In this document: in pieces, positions 1 through 6,222 of the stretch
Layout of the letters: the number at the start of each line of letters is the position of its first letter
Position numbering within the stretch: position 1 is the first letter of the stretch
NCBI GenBank assembly: GCA_041744075.1
Contig: JBGTLQ010000380.1
Location: 1 to 12,478, forward strand
DNA length: 12,478 bases
Source: JAJTZA01 sp041744075
GTDB lineage: Bacteria; Verrucomicrobiota; Verrucomicrobiia; Chthoniobacterales; Terrimicrobiaceae
Direction: 5' to 3'
Notes under the pieces: generated by a model
Database searches by the model: none
Told to the model about the DNA's origin: nothing
The model's input: only the letters and a program-made list of their open reading frames with translations
Program-made: the position numbers and the translations under genes

Positions 1-372
1 AGGGACAGCATCTCGGTCATTTCACTAAGATTCCCATGGAAAGGTAGAAATTCTTAAAACGGTTTTCTCAAATCCGCCTTCCGACCAGCTTCATTGCTTG
101 ATCGGATCACTCCATCGTGCTCCCGTGGGACGGCACTGTAATGAAACGATTTACACCTATGATGAAAAGGGAGCGCTCATATCGGCGCGGGGGTGTTGAT
201 ATTCGAAGCAATGTGAAATACATGCGACGGCGGTTTCGAAGGCGATTGGTGATCCATTTCTTCTAAGTCGAGGAGTCGGCGACGGAAAAATATTTTAATT
301 CGAGACTTTGAGTTATTCAGTCATTGTAGATGAAAATGAAATGACGTGGTTTTTTCCTGCCGACTATGGTTA
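1..372 (+). other. Gene-poor stretch, possibly decayed coding sequence
   Basis: No intact gene is visible. One plus-strand frame (codons in phase with position 2) reads like protein over 29-196, including residues ETIYTYDEKGALISARG. It then hits TGA at 197, reads open again to TAA at 296, and continues past 372. A neighbouring frame gives GQHLGHFTKIP at the left edge before a stop near 45. This pattern fits an old gene broken by stops and frameshifts, but short open stretches also arise by chance and I recognise no family. The stretch is AT-rich like the two genes to its right. No tRNA, terminator or clear repeat was seen. Confidence 0.25.
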
Positions 373-942
373 TCAGGGTTTAAATTTTGCGAGCTCCCAT
401 TCGGCCAAAGAGACATTGGGGTCTGCTTTGGCTAACTCAAGCATTTTAATCTTGCAACGATGCTCATCGATTGTATTTACATAGCCCCATTTGGTTTCTG
501 GATAGCGGCGTCCGGATACTGTCAGGATAATTGCGTCAACCGGGCATTGCGGCGGAGTAGCAATCATGCCCATGCACCAAGCATGCTTGAGGAAAACGGC
601 AATACTTTTTTGAGCATGAGAGATGCGGAAGCCCGGATCTGTTTTGAACTTCGGGTGAGGCATTTCATTGAAAGCCTGAGAAAATCGTAAATTCATCATG
701 CGCTTGAGTTCTTCAATGTCCGCTTCATACTCTGCGAGTTCTTGTGGGTTAGAGTAACGGGGCACTAATTCCATTAGGAACCATCGCCACTCATGCCTAA
801 GCGCTACTTTAAGTTCAGAAGAGATGTCTTTTCGATAAAGTGAATTGTGTTGCACTGATGCATTGATTGCACTCGCAATCGCCTTATCGATGGTGCAAGT
901 GGGATTGTATTTATTAAGAAATGCATTTTTATGAATATTCAT
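373..942 (-). CDS. Conserved hypothetical protein, 189 aa
   Basis: A soluble protein with no signal peptide or membrane segment. The N-terminal part (about 1-90) is charged and mostly helical. The central part contains a run I recall from a family of uncharacterised bacterial proteins: HAQKSIAVFLKHAWCMG at about 109-125, followed by TPPQCPVDAIIL at about 129-140. The C-terminus ends SLAEWELAKFKP, also typical of that recalled group. No catalytic motif is evident. The family assignment is from memory and gives no function; I associate such proteins with mobile or accessory regions. The ATG at 942 is used although no Shine-Dalgarno precedes it. The next gene upstream on the same strand ends 65 nt away. 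Base composition is AT-richer than the region right of 1,850, which suggests transfer. Confidence 0.75.
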   Translation of the reverse strand: MNIHKNAFLNKYNPTCTIDKAIASAINASVQHNSLYRKDISSELKVALRHEWRWFLMELVPRYSNPQELAEYEADIEELKRMMNLRFSQAFNEMPHPKFKTDPGFRISHAQKSIAVFLKHAWCMGMIATPPQCPVDAIILTVSGRRYPETKWGYVNTIDEHRCKIKMLELAKADPNVSLAEWELAKFKP

Positions 943-1007
943 CTTAATGATTTGAGATAATAGTTGGACACGATGGCGGGCGTAATCTGATATGATAAAT
1001 CGTATGC

Positions 1008-1658
1008 CTATACATCAATCACCACGACGCTAAGCCTTGAGATTGCATGGCGCTTAATAGCTGGCGTACGAATGGGATCGCTCATGGGACCACAGACACT
1101 CGTCATCACAAATCCAATTTTTTCTGCAAGGTCCCTCTCCATGAATGCTCTATCAATCATGAATGAAAGAAGTGGTTTTATTTCTTCTGCTGCCAAATGT
1201 GCGCGGTGTAGCCAGATAATGCCTGAGAAAGACTCAGTCAGCAAAAAAGACGACAATGGTTCCGACTGCTCAAGTCGAATAAGTTTCTTCAGCGAAGCAT
1301 GGGTAAGTTTGCTTGCATCAATGGCTATTAATCCGAAGGAGTTGTCCGGTAGAGATGATGGACATTCATCTGGAGTTAAAATGACAATGGGTTTTCCCTT
1401 GGAGTAAATAGAGCATAAGGGAAGAACAACTTCTGAAAATAATCTGAATTCACAGTTTATAGCTTTCAACCAAATTGCTTCATTCAGGATGTGGAGATTC
1501 TTCTTATTCTGAATAAATCGTGAGGGAGTTAACAACAAACAGTTGCCGTGGCTTCTTATAGATTCAGAATCTCTAGGGCTCGTCCGAAGAATGTCATCGA
1601 TGTCAATATCATTAATGTTATAAGAAGCATTATTGCTATCGCTAGAATTGCTATTCAT
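1008..1658 (-). CDS. Hypothetical protein, 216 aa
   Basis: Not recognised. The first ~25 residues are Asn/Ser/Asp-rich and probably disordered (MNSNSSDSNNASYNINDID). The rest alternates short hydrophobic strands (KPIVILTP, FGLIAIDAS, SGIIWLHRA, RLSVVVIDV) with helical stretches, which suggests a soluble alpha/beta fold. No nucleotide-binding, metal or nuclease motif was seen. The frame is open three codons further to a TTG at 1667, but the ATG at 1658 is the more ordinary start; neither has a convincing ribosome-binding site. It lies upstream of the 373-942 gene on the same strand and may be co-transcribed with it. The AT-rich composition matches that gene and differs from the genes to the right. 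Confidence 0.65.
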   Translation of the reverse strand: MNSNSSDSNNASYNINDIDIDDILRTSPRDSESIRSHGNCLLLTPSRFIQNKKNLHILNEAIWLKAINCEFRLFSEVVLPLCSIYSKGKPIVILTPDECPSSLPDNSFGLIAIDASKLTHASLKKLIRLEQSEPLSSFLLTESFSGIIWLHRAHLAAEEIKPLLSFMIDRAFMERDLAEKIGFVMTSVCGPMSDPIRTPAIKRHAISRLSVVVIDV

Positions 1659-1686
1659 GTCAGACAATATTTAAGCATAAGCGCGT

Positions 1687-2325
1687 TTGAATGCAAATAT
1701 TTACACAGTGCCATTGGATGGCATGCCGAATCCTATATCATGGCACGCGAAACTCCAACCACAGATGAAAGACCCGATCCAATGGATGCCGAAGCCTGCC
1801 CTATTGCCCAAAGATTGCCCGCTTGACAAACAGAGTCTCGACCTTGCCATTCAACCCTTTCCCCGCAGGGTCGTTTTCCATCTTGTGACGCGAGTCCGGT
1901 GGGCAGGGTTTTGCTTGGCTGTGGCGGTTGGCACCCTTCTGTATGCCGTTGTGATTCTGATTTTTGGAGGGCCGAAGGCGAGGGACAACTCCATGGATCG
2001 CTTCCTTGAGGGCTGGTTGAGGTCAAGGCGGCTGAGTGGTTGGCACTGCTCGGACTTGGAGCACTCTGACGGCTGTCGGTTGGATGCTGTGAGTGCGATT
2101 TCCAGAAACGAGAAATACTTTCTGCAGTTCACGCATCCGGCAACAGGCCAGCGTCTCACGTTCGGTCTTGGCTCAGAAGGCGAACTGGCCCGCTATGACA
2201 CCATCCAAGATGACAGGGATATTGAGGTCTTCATTTTTCGGGAGGAGGTGGGAATTTGCGCGAGCGAGAAGGACCTGGAGATTCTCTTTGATGGGCTTCT
2301 TGAAGAACGGCTCGCAACCACGTAA
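1687..2325 (+). CDS. Single-pass membrane protein of unknown function (first gene of a four-gene cluster)
   Basis: Not recognised. One strong membrane helix (WAGFCLAVAVGTLLYAVVILIF, about 72-93 of the longest frame) follows a basic segment (PRRVVFHLVTRVR), so by the positive-inside rule the N-terminus is cytoplasmic. The ~118 residues after it form a small mixed domain (SGWHCSDLEHSDGCRLDAV, then YFLQFTHPATGQRLTFGLG, then DDRDIEVFIFREEVGICAS). Its three cysteines could form disulphides if that part is outside. The start is uncertain: the longest frame opens with TTG at 1687, and ATG codons at 1723, 1768 and 1786 are all plausible; none has a good Shine-Dalgarno. Residues before the membrane helix are Pro/Trp-rich and may not be translated. 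The zinc-ribbon gene begins 59 nt downstream on the same strand. Confidence 0.6.
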   Translation: MNANIYTVPLDGMPNPISWHAKLQPQMKDPIQWMPKPALLPKDCPLDKQSLDLAIQPFPRRVVFHLVTRVRWAGFCLAVAVGTLLYAVVILIFGGPKARDNSMDRFLEGWLRSRRLSGWHCSDLEHSDGCRLDAVSAISRNEKYFLQFTHPATGQRLTFGLGSEGELARYDTIQDDRDIEVFIFREEVGICASEKDLEILFDGLLEERLATT

Positions 2326-2384
2326 TTTCAAAAAGATCTGCCTATGCCACGTCATGGCACACCCATTCCTGTAGAGTGGTTGGC

Positions 2385-2636
2385 ATGAATGAAATCGTGG
2401 AAATGTTTGATTCGTGCTGTCCGGCGTGCGGTGAAGGTGTGCTTGTCCTCAACGACGCAGATTTTTGGGAGTGCAAGGCCTGTGGGCTACAGGGCAGGAC
2501 GTGGGTCCCCGGTTGCCTGTCTGTTCTGAACTGGAAGGGCACCGGGGCATTCCGCATGCCTGAACGGACCATTCCTGCTGACGCTCTGCTTGTCATTCCA
2601 GAAACCGAACCCGGATTTTTGAGGAAAACCGAATGA
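2385..2636 (+). CDS. Small zinc-ribbon protein, 83 aa
   Basis: A small soluble protein whose N-terminal half has two Cys pairs: CPAC near residues 12-15 (SCCPACGEG) and CKAC near 30-33 (WECKACGLQG). The two CxxC knuckles are about 15 residues apart, the layout of a zinc ribbon. Such ribbons bind one Zn2+ and usually mediate protein or nucleic-acid contacts; the partner is unknown. The C-terminal half (VPGCLSVLNWKGTGAF onward) has no recognisable domain. The frame can be extended three codons to a GTG at 2376, but the ATG at 2385 is preferred. Its last four bases overlap the start of the next gene (ATGA, 2633-2636), so translational coupling is likely. Confidence 0.7.
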   Translation: MNEIVEMFDSCCPACGEGVLVLNDADFWECKACGLQGRTWVPGCLSVLNWKGTGAFRMPERTIPADALLVIPETEPGFLRKTE

Positions 2637-3358
2637 GAACCCTGCTTTTTCTCCTGCTCATAGGTTTTGCCACATTGATTGTGGGGGGCATCACGCTTTT
2701 CCAGATCGTTAAAACCAAGGTGTCTGATCAGACAAAGCCAGTGGCTGCCTGGTCTCCTGCGAGGGTTTCTGAGGACCCTGAAAAATTTGCTGCAACTGCC
2801 ATGGTTGAAATGGTCTCCCTTGTGCAGAAAATCTCCGACGCCCGCGCAGCCCTCCGTGTCGAAGTGAGCCGCAGCCGTTCTGTGCTTCGCTTTGAGGAAG
2901 GATTTCAAAAATTGACGAACCGGCGGTTTGCGGAAATCAAGAGGCTTTTGAGCGATGCTGACCGGATTGACCGATGGCCGGTCAGTTTTGAAGGCCAGAC
3001 CTACTCCCGCAGGGATTTGATTCTCTTTGCGGGACGCTTGGAGAATGGGTTGCTGGTTTCCAATGAAAAGGTTGTTGCTGCGCGTCGTATTCTTGAATTG
3101 GCGCCGACCTATGAGGCCGACTTGGAGATGGTTGGCACCAGGGCCGATGAGGCATTGATTCATCTCAGTGCGGTGGGTGACGGAGCCTCGGTGAGGCGCA
3201 TCCCGGCCTTTTCAAAAGCCGCCTTTGAGACGATTCAAAAGGTCAGTCATTTGGCCTCGGCCGCTGAATCCAGAATCCCCCAAGAAGCGGGGCCATCGGT
3301 CGGTGAGCTTCTGTTTCAGGAACTTGATCAATCCATGACAGGAAACTACAACCCATGA
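2633..3358 (+). CDS. Membrane-anchored helical protein, 241 aa, unknown function
   Basis: Begins with a signal-anchor-like helix (LLFLLLIGFATLIVGGITLF, about 4-23) after a single Arg, followed by KTK. The ~215 remaining residues are probably outside the cytoplasm, although topology is not settled by so few charges. The body is strongly helical and charged (for example about 55-115 and 130-180) without cysteines or catalytic motifs. The start is well supported: GAGG lies 8 nt before the ATG at 2633, one of the clearest ribosome-binding sites in the window. It overlaps its neighbours on both sides by ATGA (2633-2636 and 3355-3358). It shares the layout of the next gene: one N-terminal membrane helix plus a long helical domain. 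That may mean the two products interact; this is inference. Confidence 0.75.
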   Translation: MRTLLFLLLIGFATLIVGGITLFQIVKTKVSDQTKPVAAWSPARVSEDPEKFAATAMVEMVSLVQKISDARAALRVEVSRSRSVLRFEEGFQKLTNRRFAEIKRLLSDADRIDRWPVSFEGQTYSRRDLILFAGRLENGLLVSNEKVVAARRILELAPTYEADLEMVGTRADEALIHLSAVGDGASVRRIPAFSKAAFETIQKVSHLASAAESRIPQEAGPSVGELLFQELDQSMTGNYNP

Positions 3359-3837
3359 CCGAACTCACCCCTTCCTCAGCGTTTCAGCAGTTGATTTTCC
3401 TAGGAGTCGTCCTTCTTGGTGCGTTCTCGGGATACCAGTCCTTGGGACTTTATTCCGAAATCCGTGCCGATCGTTCGGCTTTTGTTAAGCGGATTTCCCC
3501 CGAGGCCGATCGGGCGCTTGGGGAGTTAAATCTGATTGCAATCGAGCTGGAGGAACGCTCTACCACTCTTGCTCAAAAGCTGCGCGCCTTGGATATCCCT
3601 CCAAGTTCGGATTCAGATTATCTGAACCTCATGCAGCAACTCTCACAGGCCAATAATGCCACGCAGGAACTTCAGGCTCATGTTGACAGAATTTATCTGG
3701 CCCATGAGAAGAAGGCGTTGGCAGCCGACGAAAATGTGACGACCGATGTCGCTGCAATACTTCAACGAGGCAGGGAGGCAGCAAGGAAGAGTCGCCATGA
3801 GCTTGATAAGGTTTTCGCTGCTGCAGGGGCTGATTGA
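3355..3837 (+). CDS. Membrane-anchored coiled-coil-like protein, 160 aa, unknown function
   Basis: Not recognised. A hydrophobic helix near the N-terminus (LIFLGVVLLGAFSGYQSLGLY, about 13-33) is followed by an almost uninterrupted helical, heptad-like region: about 38-80 (ADRALGELNLIAIELEERST and on), a short Pro/Ser break at 81-87, then about 88-120 and 128-155. No cysteine, signal cleavage site or enzyme motif was seen. The start overlaps the stop of the preceding gene by ATGA, with AGGA about 11 nt upstream. It is the last gene of the cluster. A convergent gene on the other strand ends at 3880, and the 42 nt between them show no obvious terminator hairpin. Confidence 0.72.
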   Translation: MTELTPSSAFQQLIFLGVVLLGAFSGYQSLGLYSEIRADRSAFVKRISPEADRALGELNLIAIELEERSTTLAQKLRALDIPPSSDSDYLNLMQQLSQANNATQELQAHVDRIYLAHEKKALAADENVTTDVAAILQRGREAARKSRHELDKVFAAAGAD

Positions 3838-3879
3838 GTTGCGGTGCGCTCCATCTGAATTGGGACCAAATATCTAAAG

Positions 3880-4212
3880 TCACTCGCGATCTCGATTACC
3901 CACGGTGGATAGTGTGCCGGGTTGGGCAGAGGAGATGGCTGAGATAATCTCAGGCACAAGGGGAAGAAGGTTACTTAGACGATTGGATTGGGCTCGTATT
4001 ACGACAATTGCGAGCCGGAATTTCGGGAGGGATTGCTGGAAGGAGAGATTCCGGTCCATCGTTACAAGGACGTCGAACTCCTTTTCCGCGAGTGCCAAAA
4101 GATGACCGTTCTTGATCCCACCCCACCCATGCTTGGAAACTGTCGTGACATCGTGGCCTGCGATGTGTCGCAGGATCCGTCGGTCCACACACTCGTCAAG
4201 CAGCACACGCAT
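3880..4212 (-). CDS. DUF5615 PIN-like toxin of a toxin-antitoxin pair
   Basis: Matches the DUF5615 (PIN-like) family in length (110 aa) and pattern. It begins MRVLLDECVDRRI, with acidic residues D6 and E7; GHDVTTVSKHGW follows at about 19-30; FDVLVTMDRNLSFQQS at about 46-61 carries D53. These acidic residues occupy the positions expected of PIN-fold metal ligands, so the product is probably a ribonuclease toxin; activity is inferred from the fold. Its ATG at 4212 lies inside the 3' end of the upstream DUF433 gene (17-nt overlap), the usual arrangement for this pair. The last ~15 residues (PGTLSTVGNRDRE) look poorly conserved. The gene seems intact. Confidence 0.88.
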   Translation of the reverse strand: MRVLLDECVDRRILRHIAGHDVTTVSKHGWGGIKNGHLLALAEKEFDVLVTMDRNLSFQQSLPKFRLAIVVIRAQSNRLSNLLPLVPEIISAISSAQPGTLSTVGNRDRE

Positions 4213-4420
4213 GAGCTGCCTGTTCCAAGATCAATCGTTTTGATTCTTCAAGGTAAGCAACGACCCGCTCCCTGGAGACACTTGGAAATCCATCCAGAAA
4301 CTCATCAATCGAATCGCCCGCTTCGATGTAATCCAGCAGTGTCTGCACCGGCACTCGTGTGCCGGCAAAGCAGGGGGTTCCCCCCATGATTTCGGGGTCG
4401 ATTGAAACAACGGGCTTCAT
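4196..4420 (-). CDS. DUF433 antitoxin
   Basis: A 74-residue DUF433 protein: SIDPEIMGGTPCFAGTRVPV at about 6-25, then LLDYIEAGDSIDEFLDGFPS at about 28-47 and SRERVVAYLEES near 49-60. The family has a winged/helix-turn-helix-like fold. It is commonly paired with DUF5615, acting as DNA-binding antitoxin and autoregulator. The ATG at 4420 (MKPVVSID) is chosen because the domain begins right there; the longer open frame to 4561 adds 47 residues with no family similarity (SGHVGSPPGLNRRKLGKRR), probably untranslated. It overlaps the DUF5615 toxin gene by 17 nt, which suggests translational coupling. No clear operator was identified upstream. Confidence 0.88.
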   Translation of the reverse strand: MKPVVSIDPEIMGGTPCFAGTRVPVQTLLDYIEAGDSIDEFLDGFPSVSRERVVAYLEESKRLILEQAAHACAA

Positions 4421-4757
4421 GGGGCGAATCTCACATAAATGCCGCCTTTTGCCAAGTTTACGTCGATTGAGGCCAGGCGGGGATCCGACATGTCCTGATA
4501 ACAAATGGTCCCTATCTGACTTCAGATTGCCGTTGGTAGGATTCAAAGTGGGTAAGGACATGGGTTGAGTCTTCGTTGTCGGAAAAATTTAATCCTCCAA
4601 AAAGATCTCAAGAGATAACTGGGCGGGCAAGGGACTGCCCAGCCCTACCATCAAGGGGGCGCTTCGCGCTTGCGCCAGCCCGTTTTTAAATCGGTAGGGC
4701 GCGGCAGTCTCTTGCCCGCCGATTTTTTGCTGACCGAAGAATTGCTGCACAGCACCC
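4421..4757. other. Intergenic region between recF and the DUF433/DUF5615 pair
   Basis: No gene is supported here. The right half holds the long inverted repeat at 4622-4720 (listed separately). The left half (4421-4600) should contain the promoter of the DUF433 gene, but I see no convincing -35/-10 pair. A small palindrome (GATCTCaaGAGAT) lies just left of the repeat, near 4603-4616. The open frame crossing the repeat on the minus strand (4589-4780) is a by-product of it. Confidence 0.6.
4622..4720. repeat. Long imperfect inverted repeat (28-bp arms), REP/MITE-like
   Basis: Arm 1 is 4622-4649 and arm 2 is 4693-4720. The reverse complement of arm 2 matches arm 1 at 25 of 28 positions by eye; both begin GGCGGGCAAG and end GCCCTACC. 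The 43-bp centre contains a second small inverted repeat (GGCGC...GCGCC, around 4658-4675). The transcript of either strand would form a long hairpin. A T-run (4723-4728) follows on the plus strand. It sits just downstream of the recF stop. It has no coding capacity and no obvious target-site duplication, which suggests a non-autonomous, REP-like dispersed element; it may also stop or stabilise transcripts. Confidence 0.8.
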
Positions 4758-5807
4758 TCAATCACAACGCAAGCAGCCATCCCGCAGATGAAAAACCTTG
4801 GCCGACCATGGTGCCTCCTCCAACCAAGTCAGTGTGGTGGTTGTGACCAATTTCTGGGCGGCCTCGGGAAGGGCGGTGAGGAGGTTGTTTCGACGGGTGG
4901 GGTCCAATTCGCCAAAGACATCGTCGATCAGGTAGAGGGGATCGCGTCCCGTCCCTGACGCAATTTCGCGGGCTTGTGCCAATTTGAGCGCCAAGGCGAT
5001 GGAACGTTGTTGGCCCTCGGAAGCAAAGGAGGCCGCCGGTTTGTCATCAAGAACGAGCGGTAGATCATCGCGATGTGGGCCAACGGTCGTCGTGCGGAGA
5101 CGTTCCTCATTGGCCGCAGAGGCGCTTAAATCGTTCATCATCGGAGACCCTGACCCCGCTTTATAAGAAATCCCAAATGTTTCCTCCGTGCCAGAAATCG
5201 ACCGATAAGCATCCATGGCCGTTGATGCCAACCCACACACCAAGCGGGCCCGCGCCTCCAACAAAAAATCCCCGGCCCCACACAGCGGGGAATCAAAAGC
5301 CGCAATCTCTCGACGCGGACGTCCTTCCCGCAAGAGCGCATTGCGAGACCGTAGCGCCCGTTCGTAAGTCCGCAACTGATGCAGATATCCGGGCACAAGC
5401 TGCACCCCAAGAAAATCCAGAAAACGGCGCCGGAAAGCCCCTCCCCCCCGAACAAGATCAAGATCCCCATTCGAGATCCAAACCACTTTTGCCACAGCCA
5501 AATAGTCCGCGGCCGTGGATTGTGGTTTGGAATCCAAGGCGAAATGTCTCAATTTTCCCACATATTTGACATGCAAGTGACGATCGGCCCAATGACCGTC
5601 AATCGAAAACCCCGGATGCCCAAACCTCACGCACTCGCCGAGGGTGTTGGTTCGGGGCGACTGAAGCCGCAGCAGGATGCAGGCCGCCTCCAAAATCGAT
5701 GTCTTACCTTGGGCATTGGGACCCACCAAAAAATTGGCCCCCGGCACCGGATGAAACTCCAGTCCTGGAAAGGGTCGAAAATCGTGCAGCCGCAAATCAG
5801 TAAGCAT
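4758..5807 (-). CDS. recF: DNA replication and repair protein RecF
   Basis: RecF is an SMC-like ATPase that loads RecA at ssDNA gaps together with RecO and RecR. The 349-aa length is normal. Visible motifs: the typical N-terminus LTDLRLHDFRPFP; Walker A GPNAQGKTS at 29-37; the family signature NGDLDLVRGGGAFRRRFLD at 113-131; TVGPHRDDL at 241-249; the ABC-type signature region FASEGQQRSIALALK at 261-275; and Walker B with D-loop LYLIDDVFGELD at 291-302. All key residues are present, so it should be functional. The ATG at 5807 gives the expected N-terminus. It stands alone here, not next to dnaN or gyrB; the neighbours are toxin-antitoxin genes. No strong promoter was seen upstream. Confidence 0.96.
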   Translation of the reverse strand: MLTDLRLHDFRPFPGLEFHPVPGANFLVGPNAQGKTSILEAACILLRLQSPRTNTLGECVRFGHPGFSIDGHWADRHLHVKYVGKLRHFALDSKPQSTAADYLAVAKVVWISNGDLDLVRGGGAFRRRFLDFLGVQLVPGYLHQLRTYERALRSRNALLREGRPRREIAAFDSPLCGAGDFLLEARARLVCGLASTAMDAYRSISGTEETFGISYKAGSGSPMMNDLSASAANEERLRTTTVGPHRDDLPLVLDDKPAASFASEGQQRSIALALKLAQAREIASGTGRDPLYLIDDVFGELDPTRRNNLLTALPEAAQKLVTTTTLTWLEEAPWSAKVFHLRDGCLRCD

Positions 5808-5887
5808 TGACCGGACAAACTAGCGCAGCAGGCCTTTTCGCGAAATCGAAATCCATCCGAGCGGCTGGAAGACAGGAGCCTGCCTTT

Positions 5888-5920
5888 CTTTACTTTGGGA
5901 TCTTTACTTTTATAGTAAAG
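5888..5920 (+). promoter_or_regulatory. Promoter and likely autoregulatory operator of the VapB-type gene
   Basis: TTTACT (5889-5894) and TATAGT (5911-5916) are separated by 16 nt and resemble sigma-70 -35 and -10 boxes. CTTTACT occurs at 5888-5894 and 5902-5908, and its inverse AGTAAAG at 5914-5920. The last two form a perfect 7-bp inverted repeat with a 5-nt spacer, lying over the -10 box. AbrB/VapB-type antitoxins bind such palindromes to repress their own operons. The expected transcription start is about 5923, the first base of the start codon, so the mRNA may be leaderless. Confidence 0.65.
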
Positions 5921-5922
5921 GA

Positions 5923-6177
5923 ATGACAACGACGATCAGTTCGAAAGGTCAAGTGACGGTTCCGAGAAAGTTGCGGGATGTCTTGGGACTTACTCCCGGG
6001 ACAAAACTTGAATTCGAGCTAGGAGAAGGAGGCACGCTGGTTTGTCGCAAGGCCGCCGCAGTGAGCTTCTTTTCCAAGTTTCAGGGAGTGGGAAAGACAC
6101 CGAACCTTCCTTACAAATCTGGAGCTGAGGCAATAAAAATGCTGCGAGGGCCAGTCGGCAAAGGAGACGTTGACTGA
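5923..6177 (+). CDS. VapB-type antitoxin with AbrB/SpoVT DNA-binding domain
   Basis: An 84-aa protein. Residues 1-45 are a classic SpoVT-AbrB (MazE/VapB) swapped-hairpin domain: TTISSKGQVTVPRKLRDVLG, then PGTKLEFELGEGGTLVCRK. The C-terminal part (about 50-84, ending KMLRGPVGKGDVD) is the flexible toxin-binding tail seen in VapB proteins. It would normally neutralise a PIN-domain VapC RNase and repress its own promoter. The ATG directly follows the operator with essentially no leader, and the AAGGA next to it is too close to act as a Shine-Dalgarno. Three bases after its stop the vapC start is present but that gene is broken, so this is probably an orphan antitoxin. It is divergent from recF, 115 nt apart. 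Confidence 0.9.
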   Translation: MTTTISSKGQVTVPRKLRDVLGLTPGTKLEFELGEGGTLVCRKAAAVSFFSKFQGVGKTPNLPYKSGAEAIKMLRGPVGKGDVD

Positions 6178-6180
6178 CCC

Positions 6181-6222
6181 ATGACCACCGCAGTCGATTC
6201 GAATATTCTCATTTTAGGTTAA
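6181..6222 (+). pseudogene. Remnant of vapC (PIN-domain toxin), first 13 codons only
   Basis: Directly after the antitoxin gene (3-nt gap), an ATG opens MTTAVDSNILILG and then TAA. TAVDSNILI is the usual first strand of VapC PIN domains, with D6 as the first catalytic aspartate. A full toxin needs about 125-140 residues. The sequence after 6216 is the 3' end of the convergent Gfo/Idh gene, so the rest has been deleted; no continuation is seen in another frame. The remnant overlaps the last codons of that gene. It cannot be an active RNase. Identification rests on a short motif plus its exact position behind a VapB gene. Confidence 0.72.

Noticed and set aside
1740..1826. Possible 28-aa peptide starting MARETPTTDERPDPM in a second frame at the start of the 1687 gene
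   Set aside because: Looks protein-like but is short and has no ribosome-binding site; it could be the true N-terminus only if a frameshift occurred near 1826, which I cannot show.
2342..3163. 273-aa minus-strand open frame
   Set aside because: Antisense to the zinc-ribbon and 241-aa genes, which are linked by ATGA overlaps; its composition is basic and low-complexity with no domain.
3838..3879. Terminator between convergent genes
   Set aside because: No hairpin followed by a T-run could be found in the 42 nt.
4589..4780. 63-aa minus-strand open frame
   Set aside because: Mostly a translation of the inverted repeat; it also overlaps the recF 3' end and shows no family pattern.
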